Source of the DNA: G963676095 sp963676095
GTDB taxonomy: Bacteria > Bacteroidota > Bacteroidia > Bacteroidales > Prolixibacteraceae
Assembly (NCBI GenBank): GCA_963676095.1
Contig: OY781040.1
Span: 6,324,001 to 6,388,000, forward strand
Length of the DNA stretch: 64,000 nt
Reading direction: 5' to 3'
Shown in pieces: positions 36,050-44,338 of the stretch (its first letter is position 1; each line of letters opens with the position of its first letter). A program made the position numbers and the translations under genes. The notes below the pieces were generated by a model that saw only the letters and a program-made list of their open reading frames with translations, had not been told where the DNA came from and searched no databases.

Positions 36050-36057
36050 TAAATTTG
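36050..36057 (+). promoter_or_regulatory. Candidate -7 box upstream of alkaline phosphatase
   Basis: TAAATTTG matches TAnnTTTG, 75 nt before the phosphatase ATG. The -33 partner is weak. Confidence 0.45.
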
Positions 36058-36131
36058 TTTCCAATAGAACACAGATTGCGGATCCTGAGATTTAAAAAGC
36101 TCCAGGTCTGCTATAAAAACCTTTTAGACAC

Positions 36132-37550
36132 ATGAAGCGCAGAGATTTTCTTAATTTCGGGATGATGGCTACCGTTGGCGGTACCTTGGTCTCGTCAGGA
36201 ATTGTTGGGTGTTCCCCGGACGAAAAAAAGAAAGTACAGGGGAAAACAAAGAACATCATTTTTATGGTGAGCGACGGTATGAGTTCCGGTACCCTGACCA
36301 TGGCCGATCTCCTTTTACAAAGAAAGGAAGGACGGGGAAGTAACTGGATTAACCTTTACCGGGAACAAAAAGGACGAAAGGCCTTTATGGATACGGCTTC
36401 TGCTGATTCCCTGGTCACAGATTCAGCTGCCGGAAGTTCTTCCTGGGGCGGAGGGGTCCGGGTTAATAATGGTTCACTGAATGTCGGACCAGATGGGACG
36501 TTGCACAAACCGATCCTCCAAAAATTCAAGGAGGCCGGGAAATCAGTGGGGTGCGTCACAACAGTCCCTATAACACACGCTACTCCTGCAGGATTTTGTA
36601 TTAATTCAAAGAGCCGGGGAGACCAGTCTGCAATTGCCGAGTTATATCTTCCTTTACACTTTGATGTTATGATGGGAGGTGGTACCGAGTATTTTAGTAA
36701 GGAAAAAAGAAAAGATGGAAAGGACATGTTTGCCGCTTTTGCATCTGATGGCTATACGGTTGTACAAACCAAGGATGAGATGAATAACCCGGGAGCTGAT
36801 AAACCGGTATTGGGCGTATTCCATGAAGACGGGTTACCTTATTCGCTTGATCAGCATACCGATGGCGATAAGTTCGCGCAAATACCAACCCTGGCAGAAA
36901 TGACAAAGTTTGCCATTGACCGGCTTAGTAAAAGTTCCAAAGGTTTTGTCCTTCAGGTTGAAGGCGGAAAGGTTGACTGGGGTGCCCATGCAAATGATAC
37001 AGGAGCATTGATTTACGACCAGATCGCTTTCGATGATGCTATCGCTGTGGCATTGGCCTTTGCGGAAAAAAGGGACGATACTTTAGTGATCATTACCACC
37101 GATCACGGAAATGCCAACCCTGGACTAATCAAAAGCAAAGATGTCGATTCCAAGTTTGACCTGGTTCAGAATTTTAAATATACCAATGAATGGATACTGA
37201 ACAGTATCAGTAGAAATGATTCTCCGGCAAAGGTCATCGAACAGATTAATTTTGCACAGGGATATACCATTACGAACGATGAGGCTAAACAAATCCTTGA
37301 ACATTACGCTGACCTTGATAATGGGGGAATTTATAATGCCTATAAACTTCCGTACCGTCTACTGGCGCAGATCCAGCAGAACTATACGTCAATCGGCTGG
37401 TCCGGGATGGACCATTCCGGCGATTTTGTAGAATTGACGATGTTTGGCACAGGAAGCGAGGCGCTTAAGCCATTCGTGAAGAACATTGAATTGCACAATT
37501 TTATGCTTCAGGCTGCGGGGGTTGAAATTCAGGAACCTGTTCAGGCGTAG
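36132..37550 (+). CDS. Alkaline phosphatase, exported lipoprotein
   Basis: 472 residues. The N-terminus combines a Tat-like RRDFL motif with a lipobox ending in GC at residue 27, so it is likely a folded lipoprotein in the periplasm or on the surface. The catalytic core includes metal-binding FMVSDGMS, the nucleophile Ser in TDSAAGSS, VDWGAHAND, TTDHGN and MDHSGD metal ligands. It hydrolyses phosphate monoesters to release phosphate. It stands alone with a good terminator after it, so it probably has its own promoter and phosphate control; no Pho box was recognised. Confidence 0.94.
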   Translation: MKRRDFLNFGMMATVGGTLVSSGIVGCSPDEKKKVQGKTKNIIFMVSDGMSSGTLTMADLLLQRKEGRGSNWINLYREQKGRKAFMDTASADSLVTDSAAGSSSWGGGVRVNNGSLNVGPDGTLHKPILQKFKEAGKSVGCVTTVPITHATPAGFCINSKSRGDQSAIAELYLPLHFDVMMGGGTEYFSKEKRKDGKDMFAAFASDGYTVVQTKDEMNNPGADKPVLGVFHEDGLPYSLDQHTDGDKFAQIPTLAEMTKFAIDRLSKSSKGFVLQVEGGKVDWGAHANDTGALIYDQIAFDDAIAVALAFAEKRDDTLVIITTDHGNANPGLIKSKDVDSKFDLVQNFKYTNEWILNSISRNDSPAKVIEQINFAQGYTITNDEAKQILEHYADLDNGGIYNAYKLPYRLLAQIQQNYTSIGWSGMDHSGDFVELTMFGTGSEALKPFVKNIELHNFMLQAAGVEIQEPVQA

Positions 37551-37570
37551 CGAAAAGATATACTGTTATT

Positions 37571-37612
37571 AAAAGAGCCTGTTATCGAAAGAGCATGACA
37601 GGCTCTTTTTTT
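37571..37612 (+). terminator. Rho-independent terminator after alkaline phosphatase
   Basis: AAAAGAGCCTGT (37571-37582) pairs with ACAGGCTCTTTT (37598-37609) and continues into a T-run. The remaining gap to 37857 shows no gene or clear promoter. Confidence 0.85.
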
Positions 37613-37857
37613 GCTTTGTTGAACATAGCTGTCAAAAAACTTAACAAATCATTTACAGGGATAATGCTTTCTTTTGGTATGAAAGTTGTAATTTAAGTGG
37701 ATTAAATAAAAACAGTGTCTGTTTTTATTTACGGCTGGACGGAGTGTTTCTATATATTCAGAAAGCGTTTGTTGCTGGTTAAACTTTCCTGATCTTGTTT
37801 AAAAGGAACATTCCTGATTAGGCTGGGATTAGGGACAGACAGTAAAAACGAAAAGCT

Positions 37858-38925
37858 ATGATAGGCACAATTCAAATTCAGCAGTTATTGGGAAAAGAAG
37901 CTTCCTTGCTGGAATTTTCTACACCCAGGATTTCCAAAGATGAAATTACTGTTCCGACGCCAGACATGGTTGACAAAATTTTCATGACGTCAGACCGGAA
38001 TAACCGGGTGCTTGGAAATCTTACCTGGTTATATAGCCACGGTAACCTTGCAGGAACAGGTTATTTGTCTATTTTTCCTGTAGATCAGGGTATCGAGCAT
38101 TCTGCCGGGGCCTCGTTTGCAAAAAATCCGATTTATTTTGATCCTGAAAATATTGTAAAATTAGCTTTGACTGCCGGATGTAACGGGGTTGCTTCCACTC
38201 TTGGCGTACTTGGACTGGTATCCCGGAAGTATGCCCATAAGATACCTTTTATCGTGAAGCTAAATCATAATGAGCTGTTGACTTCTCCTAATAAATATGA
38301 CCAAATTCTTTTTGGTTCGGTCGATCAGGCCTATGATATGGGGGCCGCGGGAGTAGGCGCAACCATTTATTTCGGATCGACGGAGTCGGACAGACAAATT
38401 ATCGAGGTCAGCAAGATGTTTTCATATGCCCATTCCAAAGGGTTGCTGACCATTTTGTGGTGTTATCTGAGAAACAGCGATTTTAAAAAAGACCAGGATT
38501 ACCATAGCTCAGCCGATCTGACAGGACAGGCTAATCATTTGGGCGTTACCATTGAAGCTGACATTATCAAGCAGAAGCTTCCGGAAAACAATGGCGGATA
38601 TAAAGCACTGAACAGCAATGGCAATAAATTTGGTAAGTACGATGAGTTGATCTATACGAAACTCTCTTCGGATAACCCGATCGATCTGGCACGTTATCAG
38701 TTAATTAATAATTATTCAGGAAGGATTCCCCTGATTAACTCAGGTGGTGCTTCAGGCGACAACGACCTTGCTGATGCCGTAAGAACGGCGGTCGTAAATA
38801 AGCGGGCAGGGGGCAGCGGACTAATACTCGGCAGAAAAGCTTTTCAGAAACCATTTGAAAAGGGAGTTGAAATTATTCAGGCTGTACAGTCTGTTTATCT
38901 GGATGATAAAATTACAATTGCCTGA
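37858..38925 (+). CDS. fbaB: Class I fructose-bisphosphate aldolase (DhnA type)
   Basis: 355 residues of the archaeal-type class I aldolase family: LSIFPVDQGIEHS, PFIVKLNHNELL, SVDQAYDMGAAGVGATIYFGS, and LTILWCYLRN. It cleaves or makes fructose 1,6-bisphosphate through a lysine Schiff base. The nearby GGxSG phosphate-binding motif is NSGGASGDND. The length matches Bacteroidota homologs, which carry an insert (DQDYHSSADLTGQANHLGV region). Stand-alone gene. Confidence 0.93.
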   Translation: MIGTIQIQQLLGKEASLLEFSTPRISKDEITVPTPDMVDKIFMTSDRNNRVLGNLTWLYSHGNLAGTGYLSIFPVDQGIEHSAGASFAKNPIYFDPENIVKLALTAGCNGVASTLGVLGLVSRKYAHKIPFIVKLNHNELLTSPNKYDQILFGSVDQAYDMGAAGVGATIYFGSTESDRQIIEVSKMFSYAHSKGLLTILWCYLRNSDFKKDQDYHSSADLTGQANHLGVTIEADIIKQKLPENNGGYKALNSNGNKFGKYDELIYTKLSSDNPIDLARYQLINNYSGRIPLINSGGASGDNDLADAVRTAVVNKRAGGSGLILGRKAFQKPFEKGVEIIQAVQSVYLDDKITIA

Positions 38926-38968
38926 TTTATGAAAGGAATCAGCGCATTAAGGTAAACCGGAAGCTATA

Positions 38969-39012
38969 AGGAACGGATTTTATCCCGGACAGGAAAAGTC
39001 CGTTCCTCATTT
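38969..39012 (+). terminator. Probable terminator after the aldolase gene
   Basis: AGGAACGGA (38969-38977) pairs with TCCGTTCCT (38999-39007), with a 21-nt loop and a short CATTTT tail. It also faces the convergent TOBE gene at 39042. Confidence 0.5.
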
Positions 39013-39041
39013 TATGCTGATTCATGAAAATTTGAACGAAA

Positions 39042-39248
39042 CTATTTTCCGACCATGACTTCAGTTGATTTCACCAGGGCGGTAACTTCATCTCCAACTT
39101 TCAGGTCCAGGGCCTCTACGCTGTCGACGGTTATAACAGAATTTAAGATAGTACCTCCCGCTATCTCAATGGTGACTTTTGCCATCACGTTGCCTAACTT
39201 GATATCCTTAATGACTCCTTTGATTTTGTTACGGGCACTCACTTCCAT
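39042..39248 (-). CDS. Single TOBE-domain molybdate-binding protein (Mop/molbindin)
   Basis: 68 residues spanning one Mop-type TOBE domain: SARNKIKGVIKDIKLGNVMAKV, ITVDSVEALDLKVGDEVTALVKSTEVMVGK. Such small proteins form hexamers that store or buffer molybdate (or tungstate) in the cytoplasm. No modABC or molybdopterin gene is nearby, so it is an orphan here. It converges on the aldolase gene. Confidence 0.9.
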   Translation of the reverse strand: MEVSARNKIKGVIKDIKLGNVMAKVTIEIAGGTILNSVITVDSVEALDLKVGDEVTALVKSTEVMVGK

Positions 39249-39528
39249 AGTTATCGATTTTAAAGGGTTAATAATGATTTGTTTTTAGTGTGATAATAAA
39301 ATTAAACTTTTAAAATCAAATTTTCTATTCTTATCTTAAAAAAGATATCTTGCGATCTGATTTTTTAGCGATCCGATAATAAATCGTTAATCTCCGCTTC
39401 GGAACAGGGGGCTTAATCTGGAAAAGCAATTGGGGTTGCAACCTGCAGAAAAGGATTTTAATCAAAAAAGCATAACCGGAAATATTCTTGGAGCATGTCA
39501 GTAAACACGTTTTCAAGATAAATACGAT

Positions 39529-40128
39529 TTAGGATACTGTCCCCTTTTCTTCCATCAGGATTAAAGCAAAAACAGCATAATTGATCATATCGAGGTAGTT
39601 TGCATCAACCCCCTCTGATATGATCGTTTTTCCTGCATGGTCCTCAATTTGCTTGGTACGTTTTATCTTCATCAGGATCAGGTCGGTAATCGACGTGATA
39701 CGCATACTCCTCCAGGCTTCGTCATAATCATGATTTTTATTCAGCATGAGCGATTTTGCACAATTAAATTTTTCGAGGTAAAGGTTCAGCGTTTCTTCAG
39801 GGGACATGTCATCCTTTTCTGAAGTCCCTTTTTCCAGCTGGATCAGCGCCATGATGCAATAGTTAATGATCCCGATATACTCGGAACGGCTGTCTTCTTC
39901 AACCCTCATTACTCCTTTCATTTCGATACTCCGTATGCGTTGTGCTTTTATAAAGATTTGATCTGTTAGCGAACTTGGACGGAGTATCCGCCATGCAACA
40001 CCATAGTCGTTCATCTTTTTTATAAAAATATCCTGACAAATGCGTATAATTTGATCGTATTGCTGTATTGTTTTCTTCATTTGTTTTCCCAATAGCGTTT
40101 TTTTTAACAGAGTATCAATATTTTTCAT
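39529..40128 (-). CDS. DUF1599 protein with two internal repeats
   Basis: 199 residues made of two tandem copies of a roughly 85-residue domain. Copy one carries KMNDYGVAWRILRPSSLTDQIFIKAQRI; copy two carries KNHDYDEAWRSMRITSITDLILMKIKRT. Each ends in the same helix pattern (YIGIINYCIMALIQLEKG, YLDMINYAVFALILMEEKG). DUF1599 belongs to the nucleotide-modification-associated group; function is unknown. Divergent from folP, with which it is often paired in Bacteroidota. Confidence 0.87.
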   Translation of the reverse strand: MKNIDTLLKKTLLGKQMKKTIQQYDQIIRICQDIFIKKMNDYGVAWRILRPSSLTDQIFIKAQRIRSIEMKGVMRVEEDSRSEYIGIINYCIMALIQLEKGTSEKDDMSPEETLNLYLEKFNCAKSLMLNKNHDYDEAWRSMRITSITDLILMKIKRTKQIEDHAGKTIISEGVDANYLDMINYAVFALILMEEKGTVS

Positions 40129-40251
40129 ACCTGATGGTTGATCTTGAAATTACAGAGCCCTTTCACGATTCCTTCATGCGGGGACAAGCACTCTATACTT
40201 GTTTCATATTTTTACAAATGTCGATAATGTTGAATTTTATCTACTTAAGGA

Positions 40252-40283
40252 GATCAGAAATTTTCCCGGGAAAATTTCTGATC
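40252..40283. promoter_or_regulatory. 32-bp perfect palindrome in the DUF1599-folP gap
   Basis: The two 16-nt halves (40252-40267 and 40268-40283) are exact complements around a central CCC|GGG, with no loop. It lies midway between divergent start codons, followed on the plus strand by CTTTTGTTTT. Candidates are a large operator, a hairpin ending an unannotated small transcript, or a replication/segregation site. Confidence 0.6.
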
Positions 40284-40344
40284 CTTTTGTTTTATCACAG
40301 GCGATAAAAATAGAAATTAAATGCGTATTTTGACGGCTTTATTT

Positions 40345-40352
40345 TATTTTTG
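40345..40352 (+). promoter_or_regulatory. Candidate -7 box for the folP operon
   Basis: TATTTTTG, 38 nt before the folP ATG. A -33 TTTG at usual spacing is absent; the nearest is only 12 nt away. Confidence 0.45.
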
Positions 40353-40390
40353 TAGGAAGCAATGTTTAACTTCTCAAATCTGAATGGTTT

Positions 40391-41272
40391 ATGTTGATCA
40401 CAAGTTCTGCCAGTAAATTTTTTAAAAGAAAAAGTACTATCACCCTAAACGGCAAACTCATTGATTTAACCAACCCATTAGTCATGGGAATATTGAATGT
40501 CAGCCCTGATTCGTTTTACGACGGGGGAAAATATACGACAGAAGAAACGATATTGTCCAGGGCTGAAGAAATGGTACGTGACGGGGTTGATATCATTGAT
40601 GTCGGGGCTGTATCTACCCGTCCCGGGGCCGACATCGTTTCAACCAAGGAAGAGCTGACCCGCCTTTTGCCAGCTGTAACCGCAGTGAGAAAAAGATTTC
40701 CGGATATCCCTATGTCTGTGGATACGTTTAGGTCGTGGGTCGCTTTACGAATTATTGATGAAATAGGCGAATGCATTGTGAATGATATATCGGGGGGAAA
40801 TTTCGATGATCATATGTTTGATACAATTGCTAAGCTCGGTGTGCCGTATATTTTAATGCATATAATCGGCAATCCTAAAACGATGCAGGATAATCCGGTT
40901 TATGATGATGTAGTGAAAGATATTTCGAAATATTTTTCTGATAAAGTTCGTAAGCTTGCAAAAGCTGGGGTGAAGGATGTAATTATTGATCCCGGTTTTG
41001 GGTTCGGGAAAAATCTTGAAGATAACTATGACCTGATGAACCGGCTGGATTCGTTCAAGGTATTCCAGTTGCCTCTTCTTGTGGGGATCAGCCGGAAAGC
41101 GATGTTATATAAGTTATTGGAAACCGATCCTGAAGGATGTTTACCTGCAACAATTGCTGCAAATACAATGGCATTGCTTGGAGGGGCTGACATTTTGCGT
41201 GTTCATGACGTGAAGGAAGCAGTGCAGTCTGTAAAGATATTCGTGAAATTAAAAGAGGTTGCAGACAAATGA
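40391..41272 (+). CDS. folP: Dihydropteroate synthase
   Basis: 293 residues; TIM-barrel enzyme of folate synthesis that joins p-aminobenzoate to the pterin pyrophosphate. Signature motifs are MGILNVSPDSFYDGG (pyrophosphate loop), DVGAVSTRPGA, the SVDTF pterin Asp, NDISGG and the IDPGFGFGK motif. Target of sulfonamides in the family. It overlaps cdaA by 4 nt, a coupling seen across Bacteroidota. Confidence 0.97.
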   Translation: MLITSSASKFFKRKSTITLNGKLIDLTNPLVMGILNVSPDSFYDGGKYTTEETILSRAEEMVRDGVDIIDVGAVSTRPGADIVSTKEELTRLLPAVTAVRKRFPDIPMSVDTFRSWVALRIIDEIGECIVNDISGGNFDDHMFDTIAKLGVPYILMHIIGNPKTMQDNPVYDDVVKDISKYFSDKVRKLAKAGVKDVIIDPGFGFGKNLEDNYDLMNRLDSFKVFQLPLLVGISRKAMLYKLLETDPEGCLPATIAANTMALLGGADILRVHDVKEAVQSVKIFVKLKEVADK

Positions 41273-42069
41273 TCCTTTTTATTACAATACGGTTTCTGGA
41301 TATTCTGGACATCCTGATGGTGGCTTTTCTCCTCTATGAACTTTATATGTTGATTAAGGGAACGGTTGCTTTCAATATTTTCATTGGTATTTTTGTTGTT
41401 TACCTGTTCTGGTTATTGGTGAGGGCACTGAACATGGAGCTGATCGATACCCTGATGGGGCAGTTTATCAGTGTTGGGGTGCTGGCCCTGATTGTTGTTT
41501 TTCAGCAGGAAATCAGACGTTTTCTGTTGCTTATCGGAAGTAACAGCCAGGTAAACAGGTTACTTGGCACAGAAAAGTTGTTCGCATCCGATAGATACAA
41601 ATCTGCTTCCAGTCAGCACCTGAAAATGCTTGTAAAGGCATGTGAGAATATGGCCAGGACCTATACCGGAGCGTTGATCGTGATCGCTCAAAAATCGGAG
41701 TTACGGGAGTTTGTCAGGACCGGGGAAAAGATTGACGCCAGAATTTCTGATGCTTTATTGGAAACTATTTTTTTTAAAAATACACCTCTGCATGACGGTG
41801 CTGTTATTATTATCGGGAATAAAATTGCAGCGGCCAGGTGTATTATGCCAATAACAGACAAGCGTGATCTGGATCCGACGCTTGGTTTACGGCACAGGGC
41901 AGCCCTGGGAATTACTGAAATTACGGATGCCTTGGCAATCGTCGTTTCTGAGGAAAAAGGAAAAATTTCTGTTGCAAGGGCAGGTCAGATCAGGTTGAAC
42001 GTGTCCCTTGCCGAGTTGACTAAAATACTTGAGTTCGCCATTCATCCGGATGACGAAGACAGTGAATGA
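41269..42069 (+). CDS. cdaA: Diadenylate cyclase CdaA (c-di-AMP synthase)
   Basis: 266 residues. Three N-terminal transmembrane helices (about 8-28, 32-52, 65-80) anchor a DAC domain with the catalytic DGA motif (residues 176-178, LHDGAVII) and RHR motif (208-210, LGLRHRAA). It makes cyclic di-AMP from two ATP, a signal for potassium and osmotic control. The following mechanosensitive channel fits that theme. No CdaR partner gene is adjacent, as usual in this phylum. Confidence 0.96.
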   Translation: MILFITIRFLDILDILMVAFLLYELYMLIKGTVAFNIFIGIFVVYLFWLLVRALNMELIDTLMGQFISVGVLALIVVFQQEIRRFLLLIGSNSQVNRLLGTEKLFASDRYKSASSQHLKMLVKACENMARTYTGALIVIAQKSELREFVRTGEKIDARISDALLETIFFKNTPLHDGAVIIIGNKIAAARCIMPITDKRDLDPTLGLRHRAALGITEITDALAIVVSEEKGKISVARAGQIRLNVSLAELTKILEFAIHPDDEDSE

Positions 42070-42127
42070 TCCTGTATTTGAATTAAAAGAATATGGGCTA
42101 TTTTGTTTAACCGGAAAAAACTTGCAG

Positions 42128-43198
42128 ATGAAAGAACTGGTGCTGTTTCATATTGGAAGACATGAAGTCAACGCGATGGAATTGGTGTCAGTTTTGGTTA
42201 TTCTGCTGCTTGCTGTAATGGCTAGCCGGTTATTGGTCCGTTTTATTTCACGCTATAGCAAAAAGTCACGGTTACCTGATCGCTTTTCTCATTTTGTTAT
42301 CCTTGGAATCCGGGTTTTGATCTGGTCTGCGGCAGTTGTTGCCATCCTTGAGATTGTTGATACCGATTATCGCCAGGTCCTTCGGTTTGATTTGTACAGC
42401 ACTAAAAAATTTACAGTCAGGGTATACAATTTCTTTATCATTTTTGGCATTGTCTATTTTACCCGGATACTGGTGTTTTTAATGGAGCACCTGATGGATT
42501 TAAGAATTTCCCTGAAAAAAATGGACCGGGGAAGAGGTAAATCTTTTATGCAGATACTGAAATATTTCATCTGGTCGGTTGCGATAATCATTATTTGTGG
42601 CTCGATGGGATTTGAGATGACATTTGTTATAGCGAGTGTTTCTGCTTTGCTGGTCGGTGTTGGCTTCGGATTACAACATATTTTTAATGATTTTTTTTCC
42701 GGGATTATTATCCTGTTTGATGGATCGATCAAGGTTGACGATGTCGTGGAAGTGGAAGGTGTCGTGGGGCGGGTACTGGAGATCGGGCTCCGGGTATCAA
42801 AGATACTTACCAGGGACAACGTGGTTATTATTGTTCCGAATTCCCGCTTTACCGGCGAGAAAATCATCAACTGGACCCATAACGAGGAACTTACCCGTTT
42901 TTATGTTGCGGTTGGAGTGGCCTATGGTTCTGATGTGAGGCTGGTTGAACGGATATTACTTGCCGCGGCCGATGGACATGATCAGATTGTAAAAATTCCT
43001 AAACCATTTGCCCGGTTTAATGATTTCGGGGAATCTTCGCTTGATTTCCAGTTGTATTTCTGGACTGCAAACGATTTTCTTGTTGAGAACATAAAAAGTG
43101 ACCTTCGTTTTACTATTGATGATGAGTTCCGTAAAAACCAGATACAAATTCCTTTCCCCCAGCGGGATCTGCACCTTAAATCGAAAGACTTTAATTAG
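42128..43198 (+). CDS. MscS-family mechanosensitive ion channel
   Basis: 356 residues from the ATG at 42128 (MKELVLFHIGRHEV); the frame opens at 42029 inside cdaA, which is unlikely to be used. Four transmembrane helices precede the conserved pore helix and beta domain: VGVGFGLQHIFNDFFSGIIILFDGSIKVDD is the MscS pore-plus-beta signature, followed by NSRFTGEKIINWTH. It should open under membrane tension to release solutes. Its place after cdaA links it to osmotic adaptation. Confidence 0.92.
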   Translation: MKELVLFHIGRHEVNAMELVSVLVILLLAVMASRLLVRFISRYSKKSRLPDRFSHFVILGIRVLIWSAAVVAILEIVDTDYRQVLRFDLYSTKKFTVRVYNFFIIFGIVYFTRILVFLMEHLMDLRISLKKMDRGRGKSFMQILKYFIWSVAIIIICGSMGFEMTFVIASVSALLVGVGFGLQHIFNDFFSGIIILFDGSIKVDDVVEVEGVVGRVLEIGLRVSKILTRDNVVIIVPNSRFTGEKIINWTHNEELTRFYVAVGVAYGSDVRLVERILLAAADGHDQIVKIPKPFARFNDFGESSLDFQLYFWTANDFLVENIKSDLRFTIDDEFRKNQIQIPFPQRDLHLKSKDFN

Positions 43199-43351
43199 CT
43201 TGCTTCTGCCTACAGGATGATTTAATGGTTTTCCGCATAAGTGGCTTATTTGTATGTTTCTGTGTCACTGTTTGGAATAAATCTCAAATCCGGATCTATC
43301 TTTTATAACCGACAAACTAAATTTTTATGGAAGGAAAAAATCCTTTTGTGC

Positions 43352-43359
43352 TATTTTTG
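43352..43359 (+). promoter_or_regulatory. Candidate -7 box for the FMN oxidoreductase gene
   Basis: TATTTTTG 20 nt before the start codon at 43379, implying a very short leader. No -33 match at normal spacing. Confidence 0.4.
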
Positions 43360-43378
43360 CAGAAATAATCATTAACCA

Positions 43379-44335
43379 ATGGGAAACAGGATTACCGAAT
43401 TGTTCAATATTAAATACCCGATAATACAGGGGGGAATGGTCTGGTGCAGCGGATGGAAACTGGCGTCTGCGGTAAGCAACAACGGCGGGCTTGGACTGAT
43501 TGGGGCCGGATCGATGCATCCGGAAACCTTGCTGGAACATATCCGGAAGACAAAAGATGCAACAGATAAGCCATATGGGGTGAATGTCCCTTTGTTTTAT
43601 CCTGAACTGGAAAAGGTGATGGAAATTATTGCAGGAGAGAAGGTCCCTGTTGTTTTTACTTCTGCAGGGAGCCCGAAAGCATGGACAAGCTGGCTTCACC
43701 AGCGCGGCATTATTGTTGTTCATGTGGTAGCCGGTTCTTTTTTTGCAAAGAAATGCGAAGATGCAGGAGTTGATGCTATTGTGGCTGAAGGTTTTGAAGC
43801 GGGGGGGCATAACGGACGGGATGAGACTACCACCATGACCCTGATCCCTTCAGTACGGCGATCGACTAATTTGCCATTGATGGCAGCGGGTGGAATTGGT
43901 ACGGGCCGGGTTATGCTGGCTGCGATGGCCCTTGGTGCAGAAGGCGTACAGATCGGATCCCGGTTTGCCGTATCTCAGGAATCTTCAGCCCATCAGGCAT
44001 TTAAAGAGCTTGTCGTGTCGTTGGGAGAAGGCGGGACAAAGTTATCCTTGAAGAAGCTTGCCCCGGTTCGCCTTATCAAAAATGAGTTCTTTGATCAAGT
44101 TGACAAAGCAGAAATGGAAGGGGCAACAGTTGGACAACTTCAGGAACTTTTGGGAAAAGGACGTGCTAAAAAGGGTATTTTTGAAGGAGACCTGAAGGAA
44201 GGCGAACTTGAGATAGGACAGGTCTCGTCAATTATCGACAACATTCCGACTGTTGAAGAAATCATGAACCAATTAATCACCGACTTTGAACAAGCCCGGA
44301 AGGAACTTGTTGAAGGTGCAAACTTTCATTTTTAA
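43379..44335 (+). CDS. FMN-dependent nitronate monooxygenase / FabK-like oxidoreductase
   Basis: 318-residue TIM barrel: IIQGGMVWCSG at the start, GVNVPLFYP, VFTSAGSPKAW, and the FMN-phosphate motif AEGFEAGGHNGRDE and AAGGIGTGRVMLAA, GAEGVQIGSRF. The family includes 2-nitropropane dioxygenase and the enoyl-ACP reductase FabK; the EGxEAGGH motif fits both, so the reaction is left open. Cytoplasmic. It is followed 3 nt later by the M16 peptidase pair, probably one transcript. Confidence 0.85.
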   Translation: MGNRITELFNIKYPIIQGGMVWCSGWKLASAVSNNGGLGLIGAGSMHPETLLEHIRKTKDATDKPYGVNVPLFYPELEKVMEIIAGEKVPVVFTSAGSPKAWTSWLHQRGIIVVHVVAGSFFAKKCEDAGVDAIVAEGFEAGGHNGRDETTTMTLIPSVRRSTNLPLMAAGGIGTGRVMLAAMALGAEGVQIGSRFAVSQESSAHQAFKELVVSLGEGGTKLSLKKLAPVRLIKNEFFDQVDKAEMEGATVGQLQELLGKGRAKKGIFEGDLKEGELEIGQVSSIIDNIPTVEEIMNQLITDFEQARKELVEGANFHF

Positions 44336-44338
44336 TTT

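Noticed and set aside
42029..42127. MscS start at 42029 inside cdaA
   Set aside because: The extra residues overlap cdaA in another frame and do not resemble the family N-terminus; ATG 42128 fits.
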